Assembly: GCF_003173775.1 (NCBI RefSeq)
Contig: NZ_CP029552.1
Span: forward strand, 3,582,001-3,646,000
DNA: 64,000 bases
Origin: Methylobacterium sp. 17Sr1-1
GTDB taxonomy: Bacteria > Pseudomonadota > Alphaproteobacteria > Rhizobiales > Beijerinckiaceae
Direction of reading: 5' to 3'
Notes under the pieces: model-generated
Seen by the model: only the letters and a program-made list of their open reading frames with translations
Database searches by the model: none
What the model was told of the DNA's origin: nothing
In this document: positions 27,106 through 36,116 of the stretch, one piece after another
How positions within the stretch are numbered: the stretch's first letter is position 1
Layout: every line of letters starts with the position of its first letter
Position numbers and translations under genes: made by a program

Positions 27106-28041
27106 CTACGCGGCTTCCGCGTGCGGGCGCACCACCACCGGATCGGGCGCGTGCGCCACCTCCGGGTTGAGCGCGAAGTCGAAGCGGATGGTCGAGAACG
27201 GCCCTTCCAGCCCCGCGGCCTTCACCGCCACCGGGTCGGTGACCCGCACCACCTCGGCGATCAGGCCGTCGCGGGTGGCGAAGGCGAAGTCGTCGTGCAG
27301 GTAGGGGTCGTCCGAGAGGTTGATCTGCGTCGTCAGCTGCCGGTGGCCGGGGCCGGAGACGAAGAAGTGGATATGGGCCGGGCGCTGGCCGTGGCGGCCG
27401 AGCTGGTCGAGCAGCTTCTGGGTCTGGCCCTCGGGCGGGCAGCCATAGCCCTTCGGCAGGATGCTGCGGAAGCGGTAGCGGCCCTCTCCGTCCGTCTCGA
27501 TGCGCCGGCGCAGGTTCCAGGTGCTCTGGCTCCGATCGAAGACCGAGTAGTTGCCGAGCGTGTTGGCGTGCCAGACGTCGACGATGGCGCCCGCCACCGG
27601 CGCGCCGTTCTGCCCCGTCACCTGGCCCTCGACGATCAGCACCTCGCCGTCCTCCGGGTCGTCGTCGAGGCGCGCCTCGCCCTTCGCCAGCGGCGCGCCG
27701 GCGACGTAGAGCGGACCCTCGATGGTGCGCGGCGTGCCGCCCTCGATGCCCGCGGCCCGCTCCTTGGCGTCGATGCACAGGTCGATGAAGTGCTCGATGC
27801 CGAGGCCCGGCATCAGGAGGCCGAACTCGTTCTTCTGACCGGTCTCGGTCAGGGAGCTCATCGCGGTCCAGAACTCGCTCGGCGTCACGTCGAGATCCTC
27901 GACGATCCGGCAGGCATCCTCGACGACGCGGCGCACGATCTGCTTCATGCGCGGGTTGCCGGTCTGGGTCGAGAGACCCGCGACCTTGTCGAACAGGGCC
28001 TGGGCCTCGGCGGAATCGGTGATCGGAGACGGGGTGGTCAT
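27106..28041 (-). CDS. catA: catechol 1,2-dioxygenase
   Basis: A 311-residue intradiol dioxygenase cutting catechol to cis,cis-muconate. The Fe(III) ligands are all present: Tyr165 (GNYSVF), Tyr199 (KGYGCP), His223 and His225 (PAHIHFF). An N-terminal helical dimerisation region (1-100) precedes the catalytic beta-sandwich. The ATG at 28041 is preferred; upstream in-frame reading overlaps the benD gene. It follows benD by 32 bases and sits ahead of the catBC pair, with a hairpin element in between. Confidence 0.96.
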   Translation of the reverse strand: MTTPSPITDSAEAQALFDKVAGLSTQTGNPRMKQIVRRVVEDACRIVEDLDVTPSEFWTAMSSLTETGQKNEFGLLMPGLGIEHFIDLCIDAKERAAGIEGGTPRTIEGPLYVAGAPLAKGEARLDDDPEDGEVLIVEGQVTGQNGAPVAGAIVDVWHANTLGNYSVFDRSQSTWNLRRRIETDGEGRYRFRSILPKGYGCPPEGQTQKLLDQLGRHGQRPAHIHFFVSGPGHRQLTTQINLSDDPYLHDDFAFATRDGLIAEVVRVTDPVAVKAAGLEGPFSTIRFDFALNPEVAHAPDPVVVRPHAEAA

Positions 28042-28073
28042 CGGCGTTTCCTCTTGTGTGGTTGGGTGAGGGA

Positions 28074-28868
28074 TTATCCGAGGTCGCCGCCGGCCACCGG
28101 CAGGGTGACGCCGGTGACGTAGGAGGCTTCGTCGGAGGCGAGGAACAGGATCGCGGCGGCCTGCTCGGCGGCGGTGCCGTAGCGGTGCATCAGGCTCGAC
28201 GCCTTGGTCTGGGCCACCACCTCGGCGATCCAGGCCCGCTCCTGGTCGCTCGGCGGGGCCGAGTTGCGCGGCACGCGCCGGGGCGGCGCCTCGGTGCCGC
28301 CGGGGGCGACCGCGTTCACCCGGATGCCGTGCTCGGCGTATTCGACGGCGAGGCAGGCGGTGATGGCGTTCACCCCGCCCTTGGCGGCGGCGTAAGGAAC
28401 GCGGTTGACGCCCCGCGTCGCCACCGACGACACGTTGACGATGCTGCCGCCTCCGCCCGCCAGCAGGTGCGGCAGGGCCGCCCGGCAGCACCACAGGGTC
28501 GGGTAGAGCGAGCGCCGGATCTCGGCCTCGACCTCGTGCGGGGCGTAATGCGCGAACGGCTTGAACCAGATCGAGCCGCCGACATTGTTGACCAGCACGT
28601 CGAGCCGGCCATGTCGCGCCACCGCCGCGGCCATTACGGCGTCGCAGCCCTCGAACGTCTCGACGTCGGCGAGTTGCACCGCCGCCTTGGCGCCGAGGTC
28701 GCGGGCCTCGGCCGCCGTCTCCTCGACGATCTCCGAGCGGTCGGTGAGGAGGAGGGCGGCGCCCTCGCGGGCGAGTCGCAGGGCCACCTCGCGGCCGATT
28801 CCCTGCGCCGCGCCGGTCACCACCGCGACCTTGCCTGAGAAGCGGTTCGGCGAGACGAAGCCGGTCAT
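28074..28868 (-). CDS. benD: 1,6-dihydroxycyclohexa-2,4-diene-1-carboxylate dehydrogenase
   Basis: A 264-residue short-chain dehydrogenase oxidising benzoate cis-diol to catechol with loss of CO2, using NAD. It shows the TGAAQGIG cofactor loop (18-25), NNVGG, catalytic Ser in NVSSVA, and YAAAK. The family's extended loop GGTEAPPRRVPRNSA is typical of BenD/XylL. Its start overlaps the benC stop by four bases (ATGA), so translation is coupled. Confidence 0.95.
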   Translation of the reverse strand: MTGFVSPNRFSGKVAVVTGAAQGIGREVALRLAREGAALLLTDRSEIVEETAAEARDLGAKAAVQLADVETFEGCDAVMAAAVARHGRLDVLVNNVGGSIWFKPFAHYAPHEVEAEIRRSLYPTLWCCRAALPHLLAGGGGSIVNVSSVATRGVNRVPYAAAKGGVNAITACLAVEYAEHGIRVNAVAPGGTEAPPRRVPRNSAPPSDQERAWIAEVVAQTKASSLMHRYGTAAEQAAAILFLASDEASYVTGVTLPVAGGDLG

Positions 28869-29878
28869 GCCCCGGCTCCCGTGCCGCTCGCCGCGAACTT
28901 TTCGTAGTGGAAGCTCGCTGGGCTCAGGCCCCGCTCGGCGAAGGTCTTGCGGACCGCGTCGACCATCGCGGGCGGGCCGCACAGATAGGTGTCGATGTCG
29001 CCGCCATGCAGGTGCGCATCGGCCAGATGCTCGGTGACGTAGCCCCGCTTCGCGTGCCGGCTCTCGGGGGAGGCGACGCAGGTCTCGAAGCTGAAACCCG
29101 GGATCTTCGCGGCGGCGTCTTCCAGGGCCTCCGTCTCGACGAGGTCGGCATCGTGCGTGACGCCGTAGACGAGGTGGATCGGCTGGTCCGCCCCGGTCTC
29201 CGCGATCGTGCCGAGCATCGACAGGAACGGCGCCAGCCCGGTGCCGCCGGCGAGCATCAGCACCGGGCGGCGGATCTCGCGGAGGTAGAAGCTGCCCGAC
29301 GGGCCGGTCAGGTCGAGGGCGTCGCCCTCCCGCGCGCCTTGCGAGAGATAGGTGCTCATCAGCCCGCCCGGGATGTTGCGGATCAGGAACTCGGCCTTGG
29401 CGCTGCCCGGAACGGAGCTGAACGAGTAGGAGCGCGCCAGGGCGCTCCCCGGCACCGCGATGTTGACGTACTGCCCCGGCAGGAAGCCGACCGGCTCCTC
29501 GGTTTCGAGCTCGAGCCCGAAGGTGGTGTCGGAGAGCCGCCGGACCGCCGCGACCCGGCCCTTGAGGGCGGCCGCCTTCGTCTTGCAGACCTCGGACGAG
29601 GCCGCGACGGCGAGCACGAGGTCGGTCCGCGGCCGCATCTGGCAGGCGAGGCCGTAGCCTTGCGCCGCTTCCTCGTCGGTCAGCGCGTCCTCGATGTAGT
29701 GGCCCGGATCGAACCGGCCGGATTCGCACCGCACCCGGCAGGTGCCGCAGGCACCGTCCCGGCAGTCGAGCGGGATGTTGATGCCGAGGCGGTAGGAGGC
29801 GTCCGCCACCGTCTCGCCGGGGCGGCAGGCGATGAAGCGGGTAACCCCGTCCTCGAAATTGAGCGCGATCTGGTTCAC
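28865..29878 (-). CDS. benC: benzoate 1,2-dioxygenase electron transfer component (reductase)
   Basis: A 337-residue iron-sulfur flavoprotein passing electrons from NADH to the BenAB oxygenase. The N-terminal plant-type 2Fe-2S ferredoxin has CRDGACGTCRVRC (about 39-51) with a fourth Cys near 79. The FAD domain has RSYSFSS and the NAD domain has LAGGTGLAPFLSML and YLCGPPAMV. The start is GTG with GGGAGGG upstream. It lies ten bases after benB and overlaps benD. Confidence 0.96.
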   Translation of the reverse strand: MNQIALNFEDGVTRFIACRPGETVADASYRLGINIPLDCRDGACGTCRVRCESGRFDPGHYIEDALTDEEAAQGYGLACQMRPRTDLVLAVAASSEVCKTKAAALKGRVAAVRRLSDTTFGLELETEEPVGFLPGQYVNIAVPGSALARSYSFSSVPGSAKAEFLIRNIPGGLMSTYLSQGAREGDALDLTGPSGSFYLREIRRPVLMLAGGTGLAPFLSMLGTIAETGADQPIHLVYGVTHDADLVETEALEDAAAKIPGFSFETCVASPESRHAKRGYVTEHLADAHLHGGDIDTYLCGPPAMVDAVRKTFAERGLSPASFHYEKFAASGTGAGA

Positions 29879-29888
29879 GGCGCCCTCC

Positions 29889-30380
29889 CTAGATGTGATA
29901 GACGTCGATGACGTGGTGGATGTAGTCGTTCTTGAGGACGACCTTCTTGGTCTTGATGAGCGGGGTCCCGCTGCTGATGTCGAGTGTGTAGAACGACGTG
30001 CCGAAATGGGTGTCGACCGTCTTGTAGCGGTAGTTGAAGGTGAGCCAGTTGAAGCGGAGCTTACACGTCGTCTCGTCCTGCTCCAGGATCTCGACGTTCG
30101 AGATGTTGTGCGAGGTGCGCGGCTCCGGCAGGCTGGTGGCGCTGGACCGCTCGGTGCGGATGCGGAAGACCCGGTCCTCGAGGCCGCTGCGGCTGTCGTA
30201 GTAGATCAGCGAGACATCGGTCTGCGGATTGCTCACGAGCTGGTCGTCGTCGTCCCAGGACGGCATCCAGAACTCGACGTCGGGGGCGTAGAGCGCCAAC
30301 CACGCATCGAAGTCGCGATCGTCGAGGAAGCGGGCCTCGCGGTAGAGGAATCGCTGCACCTGCTCCAGGGTGAGGGGCAT
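29889..30380 (-). CDS. benB: benzoate 1,2-dioxygenase small (beta) subunit
   Basis: A 163-residue protein of the ring-hydroxylating dioxygenase beta family (SnoaL-like cone fold). It carries FLYREARFLDDRDFDAWLAL, YAPDVEFWMPSWDDDD and the ending KNDYIHHVIDVYHI, as in BenB/XylY. It forms an alpha3beta3 oxygenase with BenA. Normally benB directly follows benA, but here 381 bases of palindromic repeats separate them. The ATG has a GGAG ribosome-binding site, so it can be translated independently. Confidence 0.95.
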   Translation of the reverse strand: MPLTLEQVQRFLYREARFLDDRDFDAWLALYAPDVEFWMPSWDDDDQLVSNPQTDVSLIYYDSRSGLEDRVFRIRTERSSATSLPEPRTSHNISNVEILEQDETTCKLRFNWLTFNYRYKTVDTHFGTSFYTLDISSGTPLIKTKKVVLKNDYIHHVIDVYHI

Positions 30381-30470
30381 CGGGGGGCTCCTTGAGGGCG
30401 TGCGGGGGCGCTCGGCGTCCCGGAGGGGGCGGCGCCGTCGTGTTTGGTGTGGTTGGTGAGTCGGGCTCCC

Positions 30471-30749
30471 GACCCCTCCCCCGCGGAGGGCAGGCCTGTC
30501 CGGGTAAAAGAACTGGCGCGCCTCCCCTCTCCCGTTTGGGAGAGGGGCCGGGGGTGAGGGTGGCTCGGCTTCCGCGATGATCCTGAACCGTCGAGCTGGG
30601 CAGATCGACGCTCGGAGCCTTCACGGAAGCGCGCCACCCTGCGCGATCTTCGATCGCCCCTACCCCTCTCCCAAACGGGAGAGGGGATCCCGCGCTTGAT
30701 TCTCAAAGGGATTTTCCCTGGACAGTCCTGCCGCGGGGGGGGAGGGGTC
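30471..30749. repeat. nested palindromic element between benA and benB
   Basis: Outer arms (30471-30486 and 30731-30749) are inverted GACCCCTCCCCCGCGG-type copies, differing only in the length of the G run. Inner 24-bp palindromes CCCCTCTCCCGTTTGGGAGA(GGGG) at 30524-30547 and the exact complementary version at 30663-30686 form strong hairpins. The whole gap between the two oxygenase subunit genes (30381-30761) is filled by this element; no gene is seen in it. Confidence 0.75.
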
Positions 30750-30761
30750 AGGGGCGCCGCG

Positions 30762-32090
30762 TTACGACAGATGCCGCCGCATCGTGTCCATCCAGTAGCG
30801 GTGCTGGATCGCGAACAGGCCCTCGTCCTCGGTCTTGACCCCGCTGAGCAGCGGCTTCAGCCCGATCGCCTTCGCGCCCTCGTCCGCGCCCTCGATCCAG
30901 TGCTCGGCGCCGCGGCAGAGGTCGTTCCACTGCGCCGCGCGGCCGCGATAGCCGATCTGGCAGGCGCGGAACTCTTCGAGATCGTCCGGGGTCGCCATGC
31001 CGCTGGCGTTGAAGAAGTCCTCGTACTGGCGGATCCGCCGGGTCCGGGCCTCCGGCGCCTCGCCCTTCGGGGCGATGCAGTAGATCGTCACCTCGGTCTT
31101 ATCGACGGCGATCGGCCGGTAGGTGCGGATCTGCGACGAGAACTGGTCCATCAGGTAGACGTTCGGATAGAGGCAGAGGTTGCGCGAGCGGCTGATCATC
31201 CAGTCCGCCATCGCCTGCCCGTGCTGGTCCGCCAGCTCGGCCCGCCGGTCCCAGTTCGGCCGGTCCTCCGGGTTCGACCAGGTGGTCCAGAGCAGCAGGT
31301 GGCCGTGCTCGAACGAGTAGAACCCGCCGCCCTGCTTCGCCCAGCCGCCCGCATCCATGGCGCGGGTCTTGTCGACGACGTGCGATTCCTTGCGCCGGCT
31401 GGTGGTGGCGGCGTAGTTCCAGTGCGTCGCGCTGACGTGGTAGCCGTCGGCGCCGTTCTCGGTCTGGAGCTTCCAGTTGCCGTCATAGACGTAGGTCGAG
31501 GAGCCGCGCAGCACCTCGAGCCCGTCGGGCGACTGGTCGACGATCATGTCGATGATGCGCTTGGCCTCGCCGAGATGCTCGGAGAGCGGCTTCACGTCGG
31601 GGTTGAGGCTGCCGAACAGGAAGCCGCGGTAGTTCTCGAACCGGGCGACCTTGGTCAGGTCGTGCGAGCCGTCGCGGTTGAAGCTCTCGGGATAGCCAGC
31701 GCCCTCCGGATCCTTCACCTTCAGGAGCTTGCCGCCGTTGCTGAAGGTCCAGCCGTGGAACGGGCAGGTGAAGGTCGCCTTGTTGCCGCGCTTGTGCCGG
31801 CACACCATCGCGCCACGGTGGCTGCAGGCATTGACGAAGGCCTGCAACTCGCCCTTGCGGTTGCGGGTGATCACCACCGGCTGGCGGCCCATGAAGGTGG
31901 TGAAGTAGTCGTTCGGGTTCGGGATCTGGCTCTCGTGGGCCATGTAGATCCAGTTGCCCTCGAAGATGTGCTGCATCTCCAGCTCGAAGAGGTCGGGATC
32001 GGTGAAGATGTCCCGCCGGCAGCGATAGGTGCCGGTCTCGGCGTTCTCCTCGACCGCACCCTCGACCACCTGATGCAGATCGTCCAGCAT
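30762..32090 (-). CDS. benA: benzoate 1,2-dioxygenase large (alpha) subunit
   Basis: A 442-residue Rieske oxygenase alpha subunit that dihydroxylates benzoate. Rieske ligands are Cys89 and His91 ([10 protein letters not shown]) and Cys109 and His112 (CPFHGW). The catalytic iron site has His218 and His223 in [11 protein letters not shown]. The ATG at 32090 has GGAGAAT just upstream; a longer frame to 32147 adds no homology. It is the first gene of the leftward ben-cat cluster, divergent from the LysR regulator by 238 bases. Confidence 0.96.
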   Translation of the reverse strand: MLDDLHQVVEGAVEENAETGTYRCRRDIFTDPDLFELEMQHIFEGNWIYMAHESQIPNPNDYFTTFMGRQPVVITRNRKGELQAFVNACSHRGAMVCRHKRGNKATFTCPFHGWTFSNGGKLLKVKDPEGAGYPESFNRDGSHDLTKVARFENYRGFLFGSLNPDVKPLSEHLGEAKRIIDMIVDQSPDGLEVLRGSSTYVYDGNWKLQTENGADGYHVSATHWNYAATTSRRKESHVVDKTRAMDAGGWAKQGGGFYSFEHGHLLLWTTWSNPEDRPNWDRRAELADQHGQAMADWMISRSRNLCLYPNVYLMDQFSSQIRTYRPIAVDKTEVTIYCIAPKGEAPEARTRRIRQYEDFFNASGMATPDDLEEFRACQIGYRGRAAQWNDLCRGAEHWIEGADEGAKAIGLKPLLSGVKTEDEGLFAIQHRYWMDTMRRHLS

Positions 32091-32279
32091 GATATTCTCC
32101 CTGCCGCAGCGGCTGTTGCGAGACGAGAGGGAGCGTTGCCGGTCCACGCGCTGTGCGGGCCGGCTCGGACCTGTCTCTCGTCTTGCGCAGGGTGGCGTGG
32201 TCTCGGATGGACTCTTGCATCCCGAGCCTCGCTCGCGCCCTGAGCGTTCCCTCTTTCTCCAGTTCTAAGGAACGGGCAT

Positions 32280-32327
32280 ACCGAGGTCCAAGACCGATTG
32301 GGAACAAAACCATTCCTGGGAGGAATG
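32280..32327. promoter_or_regulatory. candidate LysR binding sites at benA / regulator junction
   Basis: CATTCC and GGAATG (32311-32316 / 32322-32327) form a perfect dyad. It contains a T-N11-A LysR box (T32313 to A32325) and overlaps the regulator's ribosome-binding site, just before its TTG start. About 30 bases to the left, ATACC-GA-GGTCC (32278-32289) is a second short dyad; read on the other strand it resembles known CatR sites (GACCTC...GGTATG). Confidence 0.5.
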
Positions 32328-32328
32328 A

Positions 32329-33237
32329 TTGGAGCTGCGCCACCTGCGTTACTTCGTGGCCGTCGCGCGCGAGCAGAGCTTCACCCGCGCGGCGGACCTG
32401 ATGCACGTCGCCCAGCCGGCGCTGAGCAAGCAGGTGCAGCAATTCGAGGAGGAGTTCGGCCTCGCGCTGATCGAGCGCGGCTCGCGGCCGGTGCGCCTGA
32501 CCGAGCCGGGCCGGGTGATCTACGAGCAGGCGCTCCAGATCCTGGAGCGGGTCGACGACCTGCGCGAGACCGGCCGGCGCTTGCGCGTCGCCGAGCGCAA
32601 CAGCTTTCGCATCGGCTTCGTCGCCTCGACGCTCTACGGCCGCCTGCCGGAGATCCTGCGCGGCTACCGGATGAGGCGCCCGGACGTCGACATGACGCTT
32701 CTGGAACTGCTCACCCTGGAGCAGATCGCGGCGCTGAAGGAGGGGCGGATCGATGTCGGCTTCGGGCGGGTCGAGATCGAGGATCCGGCGATCACCCGGG
32801 TGCTCCTGCGTAATGAAAAACTGATCGTCGCGGTGCCGATGGCCTGGGACGCCGCGCGCCCGCCGGGCCCCCTGAAACTGGCCGACCTCGCCGACACGGC
32901 GCTGATCCTCTATCCGAAGAGCGCGCGGCCCAACAACGCCGACCGCATCCTGGCGCTGTTTCGCGAGCACGGCGTGCGGCCGCCGGTGATCCACGAGGTG
33001 CGCGAGCTCCAGACCGCGCTCGGCCTCGTCGCGGCGGAGGCCGGCGTGTGCGTGGTGCCGGCCTCGATCGAGCGCCTGCGCCGCGACGGCGTCGCCTACC
33101 GGCCCCTCGACGAGGAGCGGGCGCTGATCCCGGTGATCATGAGCTATCGCAAGAACGATCCCTCGCCGGAGATCGGATTGATCCTGCAATGCGTGAGGGA
33201 GGATTACGAGCGGGAGGGGTTGGCGTTCGGGGTATGA
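32329..33237 (+). CDS. LysR family regulator of benzoate/catechol genes (CatR/BenM-like)
   Basis: A 302-residue LTTR. The N-terminal helix-turn-helix (MELRHLRYFVAVAREQSFTR, AADLMHVAQPALSKQVQQFE) and the substrate domain are both very close to CatR/BenM types. The latter are activated by cis,cis-muconate, and by benzoate in BenM. The start is TTG at 32329 after GGGAGGA; an ATG four bases earlier is out of frame. It is divergent from benA, the classic layout. Which effector it senses cannot be read from sequence. Confidence 0.92.
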   Translation: MELRHLRYFVAVAREQSFTRAADLMHVAQPALSKQVQQFEEEFGLALIERGSRPVRLTEPGRVIYEQALQILERVDDLRETGRRLRVAERNSFRIGFVASTLYGRLPEILRGYRMRRPDVDMTLLELLTLEQIAALKEGRIDVGFGRVEIEDPAITRVLLRNEKLIVAVPMAWDAARPPGPLKLADLADTALILYPKSARPNNADRILALFREHGVRPPVIHEVRELQTALGLVAAEAGVCVVPASIERLRRDGVAYRPLDEERALIPVIMSYRKNDPSPEIGLILQCVREDYEREGLAFGV

Positions 33238-33386
33238 GGATAGAATCTTGGGATTGCTTGCGTCATCCCACTCACGACCTCAGGATGAGGTCGCGGGTGA
33301 GGTATGGAACGGGTGGTTATGAGTGTGACAGAGCAGGCAACATCACGAAATAGTCTCTCCCGCTGACGCCCGTCCCACCCCCTTTG

Positions 33387-33525
33387 TCGTCCCGGGGCCG
33401 CGCAGCGGAACCCGGGATCCATACCCGCTGGCGATGCCGGATGGAGCGGACCGCGTCACGCCTTGTTTGGCACTGTCAGCGGTCATGGATCCCGGGTTCT
33501 CGCCTGCGGCGAGTTTCGGGATGAC
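33387..33525. repeat. paired REP-like palindromes
   Basis: Copies at 33387-33419 and, inverted, at 33488-33525 of the main REP family, about 68 bases apart. The spacing is nearly the same as at 8.1 kb and 25.3 kb, which suggests the pair moves or is kept as a unit. Confidence 0.75.
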
Positions 33526-33683
33526 GCGACGGAGGGTGGGACTCGGCCGGTGAGCGCAGACAGGCTCCGACCGCCGTTTTGGCCGCGTGAACGCCGGGTG
33601 ATAGTCCGGCCCGTGCTACCCCGCACCTGTACACCGCTCTCAGAGGGGAGGGGGATCGCGCTCCATCGGTGTCGCAACGGGTA

Positions 33684-33792
33684 ATACCAACGGTCGTTGA
33701 AGACGACCTTTGGTTCCGGCCTCGACTTTTCGCCAAGTCTTTGGCTTGGGGCCGAAAATTCGAGATGCGTCAGCATCTTGGGCCGTTGGTAT
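33684..33792. mobile_element. MITE-like element, 109 bp
   Basis: Perfect 10-bp terminal inverted repeats ATACCAACGG / CCGTTGGTAT bound a 109-bp non-coding segment that is less GC-rich than its surroundings. A small internal CCAAG / CTTGG dyad is present. It codes for nothing, as expected of a miniature inverted-repeat element; no clear target duplication beyond TA-like flanks is seen. Confidence 0.55.
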
Positions 33793-33794
33793 AA

Positions 33795-33831
33795 GGCGGG
33801 ACCGCCGGGCCTGACGCCCGGCGGTCCCGCC
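33795..33831 (-). terminator. strong hairpin behind malic enzyme gene
   Basis: GGCGGGACCGCCGGGC and its exact complement form a 16-bp stem with a 5-base loop, six bases past the malic enzyme stop on its strand. Only a short TTAT follows, so it may end or protect the transcript without being a textbook intrinsic terminator. Confidence 0.6.
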
Positions 33832-33836
33832 CCACC

Positions 33837-36116
33837 TCAGCCCGCCTTCGCCGCTCCCGCCGCGACCGCGGTCACCGCCGTCATGTTGACGATGCCGCGC
33901 ACGGTGGTGGTGTGGGTAAGGATGTGGACCGGAGCGGCGGCGCCGAGCAGGATCGGGCCGACGCTGATGCCCTGGCCGGCCACCACCTTGAGCGCGTTCA
34001 GGGTGATGTTGGCGGAATCCAGGTTCGGCATCACCAGGAGGTTGGCCTCCGCGGTGAGGCGCGAGTCCGGAAACACCCGCTCCATCAGCGGCCGGCTGAG
34101 CGCCGCGTCGGCCTGCATCTCGCCCTCGACCTCGAGGTCCGGCGCCCGCTCGGTGATGAGCGAGAGCGCGGTGCGCATCTTCTCGGCCGAGGGGTTGCGG
34201 GCGGTGCCGAAGCTCGAATGCGACACCAGCGCCACCCGCGGGGTCTGGCCGAAGCGGCGCATCTCGGCCGCGGCCAAGAGCGTCATGTCGGCCAGTTCCT
34301 CCGCGCCCGGATCGAGGTGGATGTAGGGGTCGCAGATGAACAACGTGTGCCGCGGCAGCTGCAGGAGGCTCATGGCGGTGAGCGCCTTCACCCCCGGCGC
34401 CATCCCGATCACCTCGCGCACGTGGCGCAGGTGGCTGTGATAGGAGCCGGTGCCGCCGCAGAGCAGGCCGTCGACCCGGCCGAGCTTCAGCAGCATGGCG
34501 CCGACGAGGGTCGGGTTGCGGCGCGCTTCCGCCAGCGCCACCTCCCGCGACAGGCCGTGGCGCTGGCGCTGCGCGTAGTAGCCCTGCGCGGCCTGGGCCT
34601 GGAAGCCCTCGTCGTCGAGGTCCTGCACGTCGACGTCGCGGCCGACCTCGATGCGGAGCCCGAGCGCCTTCATCTTGTCGGCGATCACCTCGCGGCGGCC
34701 GACCAGCACCGGCCGGGCCAGGCCCTCGTCGACCACCACCTGGGCTGCCCGGAGCACCCGGTCGTCCTCGCCCTCGGCGTAAGCCACGCGGGCGCGGGCC
34801 GCCTCGCTCGCCGCGGCGAAGACCGGCTGCATCACCGTGCCGGAGGTGTAGACGCGGCTCTCCAGCGAGCGGCGATAGGCCTCGACGTCGAGCATCGGCT
34901 TCGTCGCGACGCCGCTTTCGGTGGCGGCGAGCGCCACGGCCGGCGCGACCTTGGTGATCAGCCGCGGATCGAAGGGCCGGGGGATCAGGTAGTCGGGCCC
35001 GAAGGCGATGTCCTGCGTGCCGTAGGCCGCCGTCACCACGTCCGACTGCTCGGCCCGGGCGAGTTCCGCGATGGCCCGCACCGCGGCGAGCTTCATCTCC
35101 TCGTTGATCGTGGTCGCGCCGACGTCGAGCGCGCCCCGGAAGATGAACGGGAAGCACAGGACGTTGTTGACCTGGTTCGGATAATCCGAGCGGCCGGTGG
35201 CGATGATCGCGTCCGGGCGCACGGCCTTGGCCGCCTCCGGCCGGATCTCCGGCTCGGGGTTGGCGAGCGCCAGGATCAGGGGCTTGTCGGCCATGCCCTT
35301 GACCATCTCGGGCGTCAGCGCACCGGCGGCCGAGAGGCCGAGGAAGATATCGGTTCCCGGCACCGCATCGGCCAGCGTGCGGGCGTCCGTGACCTGGGCG
35401 TATTCCGCCTTCTGGGCGTCGAGGTTGTTGCGGCCCTGGTAGATGACGCCGCGGCTGTCGGTGACGAGAACGTTCTTCTTGTCGAGGCCGAGGCTCACCA
35501 GCAGGTTGAGGCAGGCGATGGCGGCGGCACCGGCGCCCGAGCAGACGACGCGCACCTCGCCGATCTTCTTGCCGACCACTTCGAGGCCGTTGAGGATCGC
35601 CGCGGCGGCGATGATCGCGGTGCCGTGCTGGTCGTCATGGAAGACCGGGATCTTCATCCGCTCGCGCAGGCGGGTCTCGATCACGAAGCATTCCGGCGCC
35701 TTGATGTCCTCGAGGTTGATGCCCCCGAAGGTCGGCTCCAGGCTCGCGATGATGTCGACGAGCTTGTCCGGATCGGTCTCGTCGATCTCGATGTCGAACA
35801 CGTCGATGCCGGCGAACTTGCGGAACAGGCAGCCCTTGCCCTCCATCACCGGCTTGCCGGCGAGCGCCCCGATATTGCCGAGGCCGAGCACCGCGGTGCC
35901 GTTCGAGATCACCGCCACGAGGTTGCCGCGGGAGGTGAGCTCGGCGGCCTGGGCCGGATCCTTCTCGATCGCCAGGCAGGCGGCGGCGACCCCCGGCGAG
36001 TACGCGAGCGCGAGGTCGCGCTGCGTGCTCATGTCCTTGGTCGGCAGCACGGCGATCTTCCCGGGCGTCGGGAAGCGGTGGTAGTCGAGGGCGGCCTTCT
36101 CGAGTTGCTCGTCCAT
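33837..36116 (-). CDS. maeB: NADP-dependent malic enzyme with phosphotransacetylase-like domain
   Basis: A 759-residue protein that decarboxylates malate to pyruvate. The N-terminal malic domain has [18 protein letters not shown], the catalytic-region [15 protein letters not shown] and the nucleotide loop [15 protein letters not shown] (about residue 200). The C-terminal 330 residues are a phosphotransacetylase-like domain, regulatory in MaeB enzymes. Full length for this class. It lies downstream of the pyruvate dehydrogenase genes on the same strand but is separated from lpdA by 492 bases with a hairpin element. Confidence 0.95.
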   Translation of the reverse strand: MDEQLEKAALDYHRFPTPGKIAVLPTKDMSTQRDLALAYSPGVAAACLAIEKDPAQAAELTSRGNLVAVISNGTAVLGLGNIGALAGKPVMEGKGCLFRKFAGIDVFDIEIDETDPDKLVDIIASLEPTFGGINLEDIKAPECFVIETRLRERMKIPVFHDDQHGTAIIAAAAILNGLEVVGKKIGEVRVVCSGAGAAAIACLNLLVSLGLDKKNVLVTDSRGVIYQGRNNLDAQKAEYAQVTDARTLADAVPGTDIFLGLSAAGALTPEMVKGMADKPLILALANPEPEIRPEAAKAVRPDAIIATGRSDYPNQVNNVLCFPFIFRGALDVGATTINEEMKLAAVRAIAELARAEQSDVVTAAYGTQDIAFGPDYLIPRPFDPRLITKVAPAVALAATESGVATKPMLDVEAYRRSLESRVYTSGTVMQPVFAAASEAARARVAYAEGEDDRVLRAAQVVVDEGLARPVLVGRREVIADKMKALGLRIEVGRDVDVQDLDDEGFQAQAAQGYYAQRQRHGLSREVALAEARRNPTLVGAMLLKLGRVDGLLCGGTGSYHSHLRHVREVIGMAPGVKALTAMSLLQLPRHTLFICDPYIHLDPGAEELADMTLLAAAEMRRFGQTPRVALVSHSSFGTARNPSAEKMRTALSLITERAPDLEVEGEMQADAALSRPLMERVFPDSRLTAEANLLVMPNLDSANITLNALKVVAGQGISVGPILLGAAAPVHILTHTTTVRGIVNMTAVTAVAAGAAKAG

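Larger units (their letters stand above)
33238..33836. other. gene-free interval with three repeat types
   Basis: No gene is seen in these 599 bases. They hold a facing pair of REP palindromes (33387-33525), a 109-bp element with 10-bp terminal inverted repeats (33684-33792) and a very strong 16-bp hairpin next to the malic enzyme stop (33795-33831). Confidence 0.65.
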
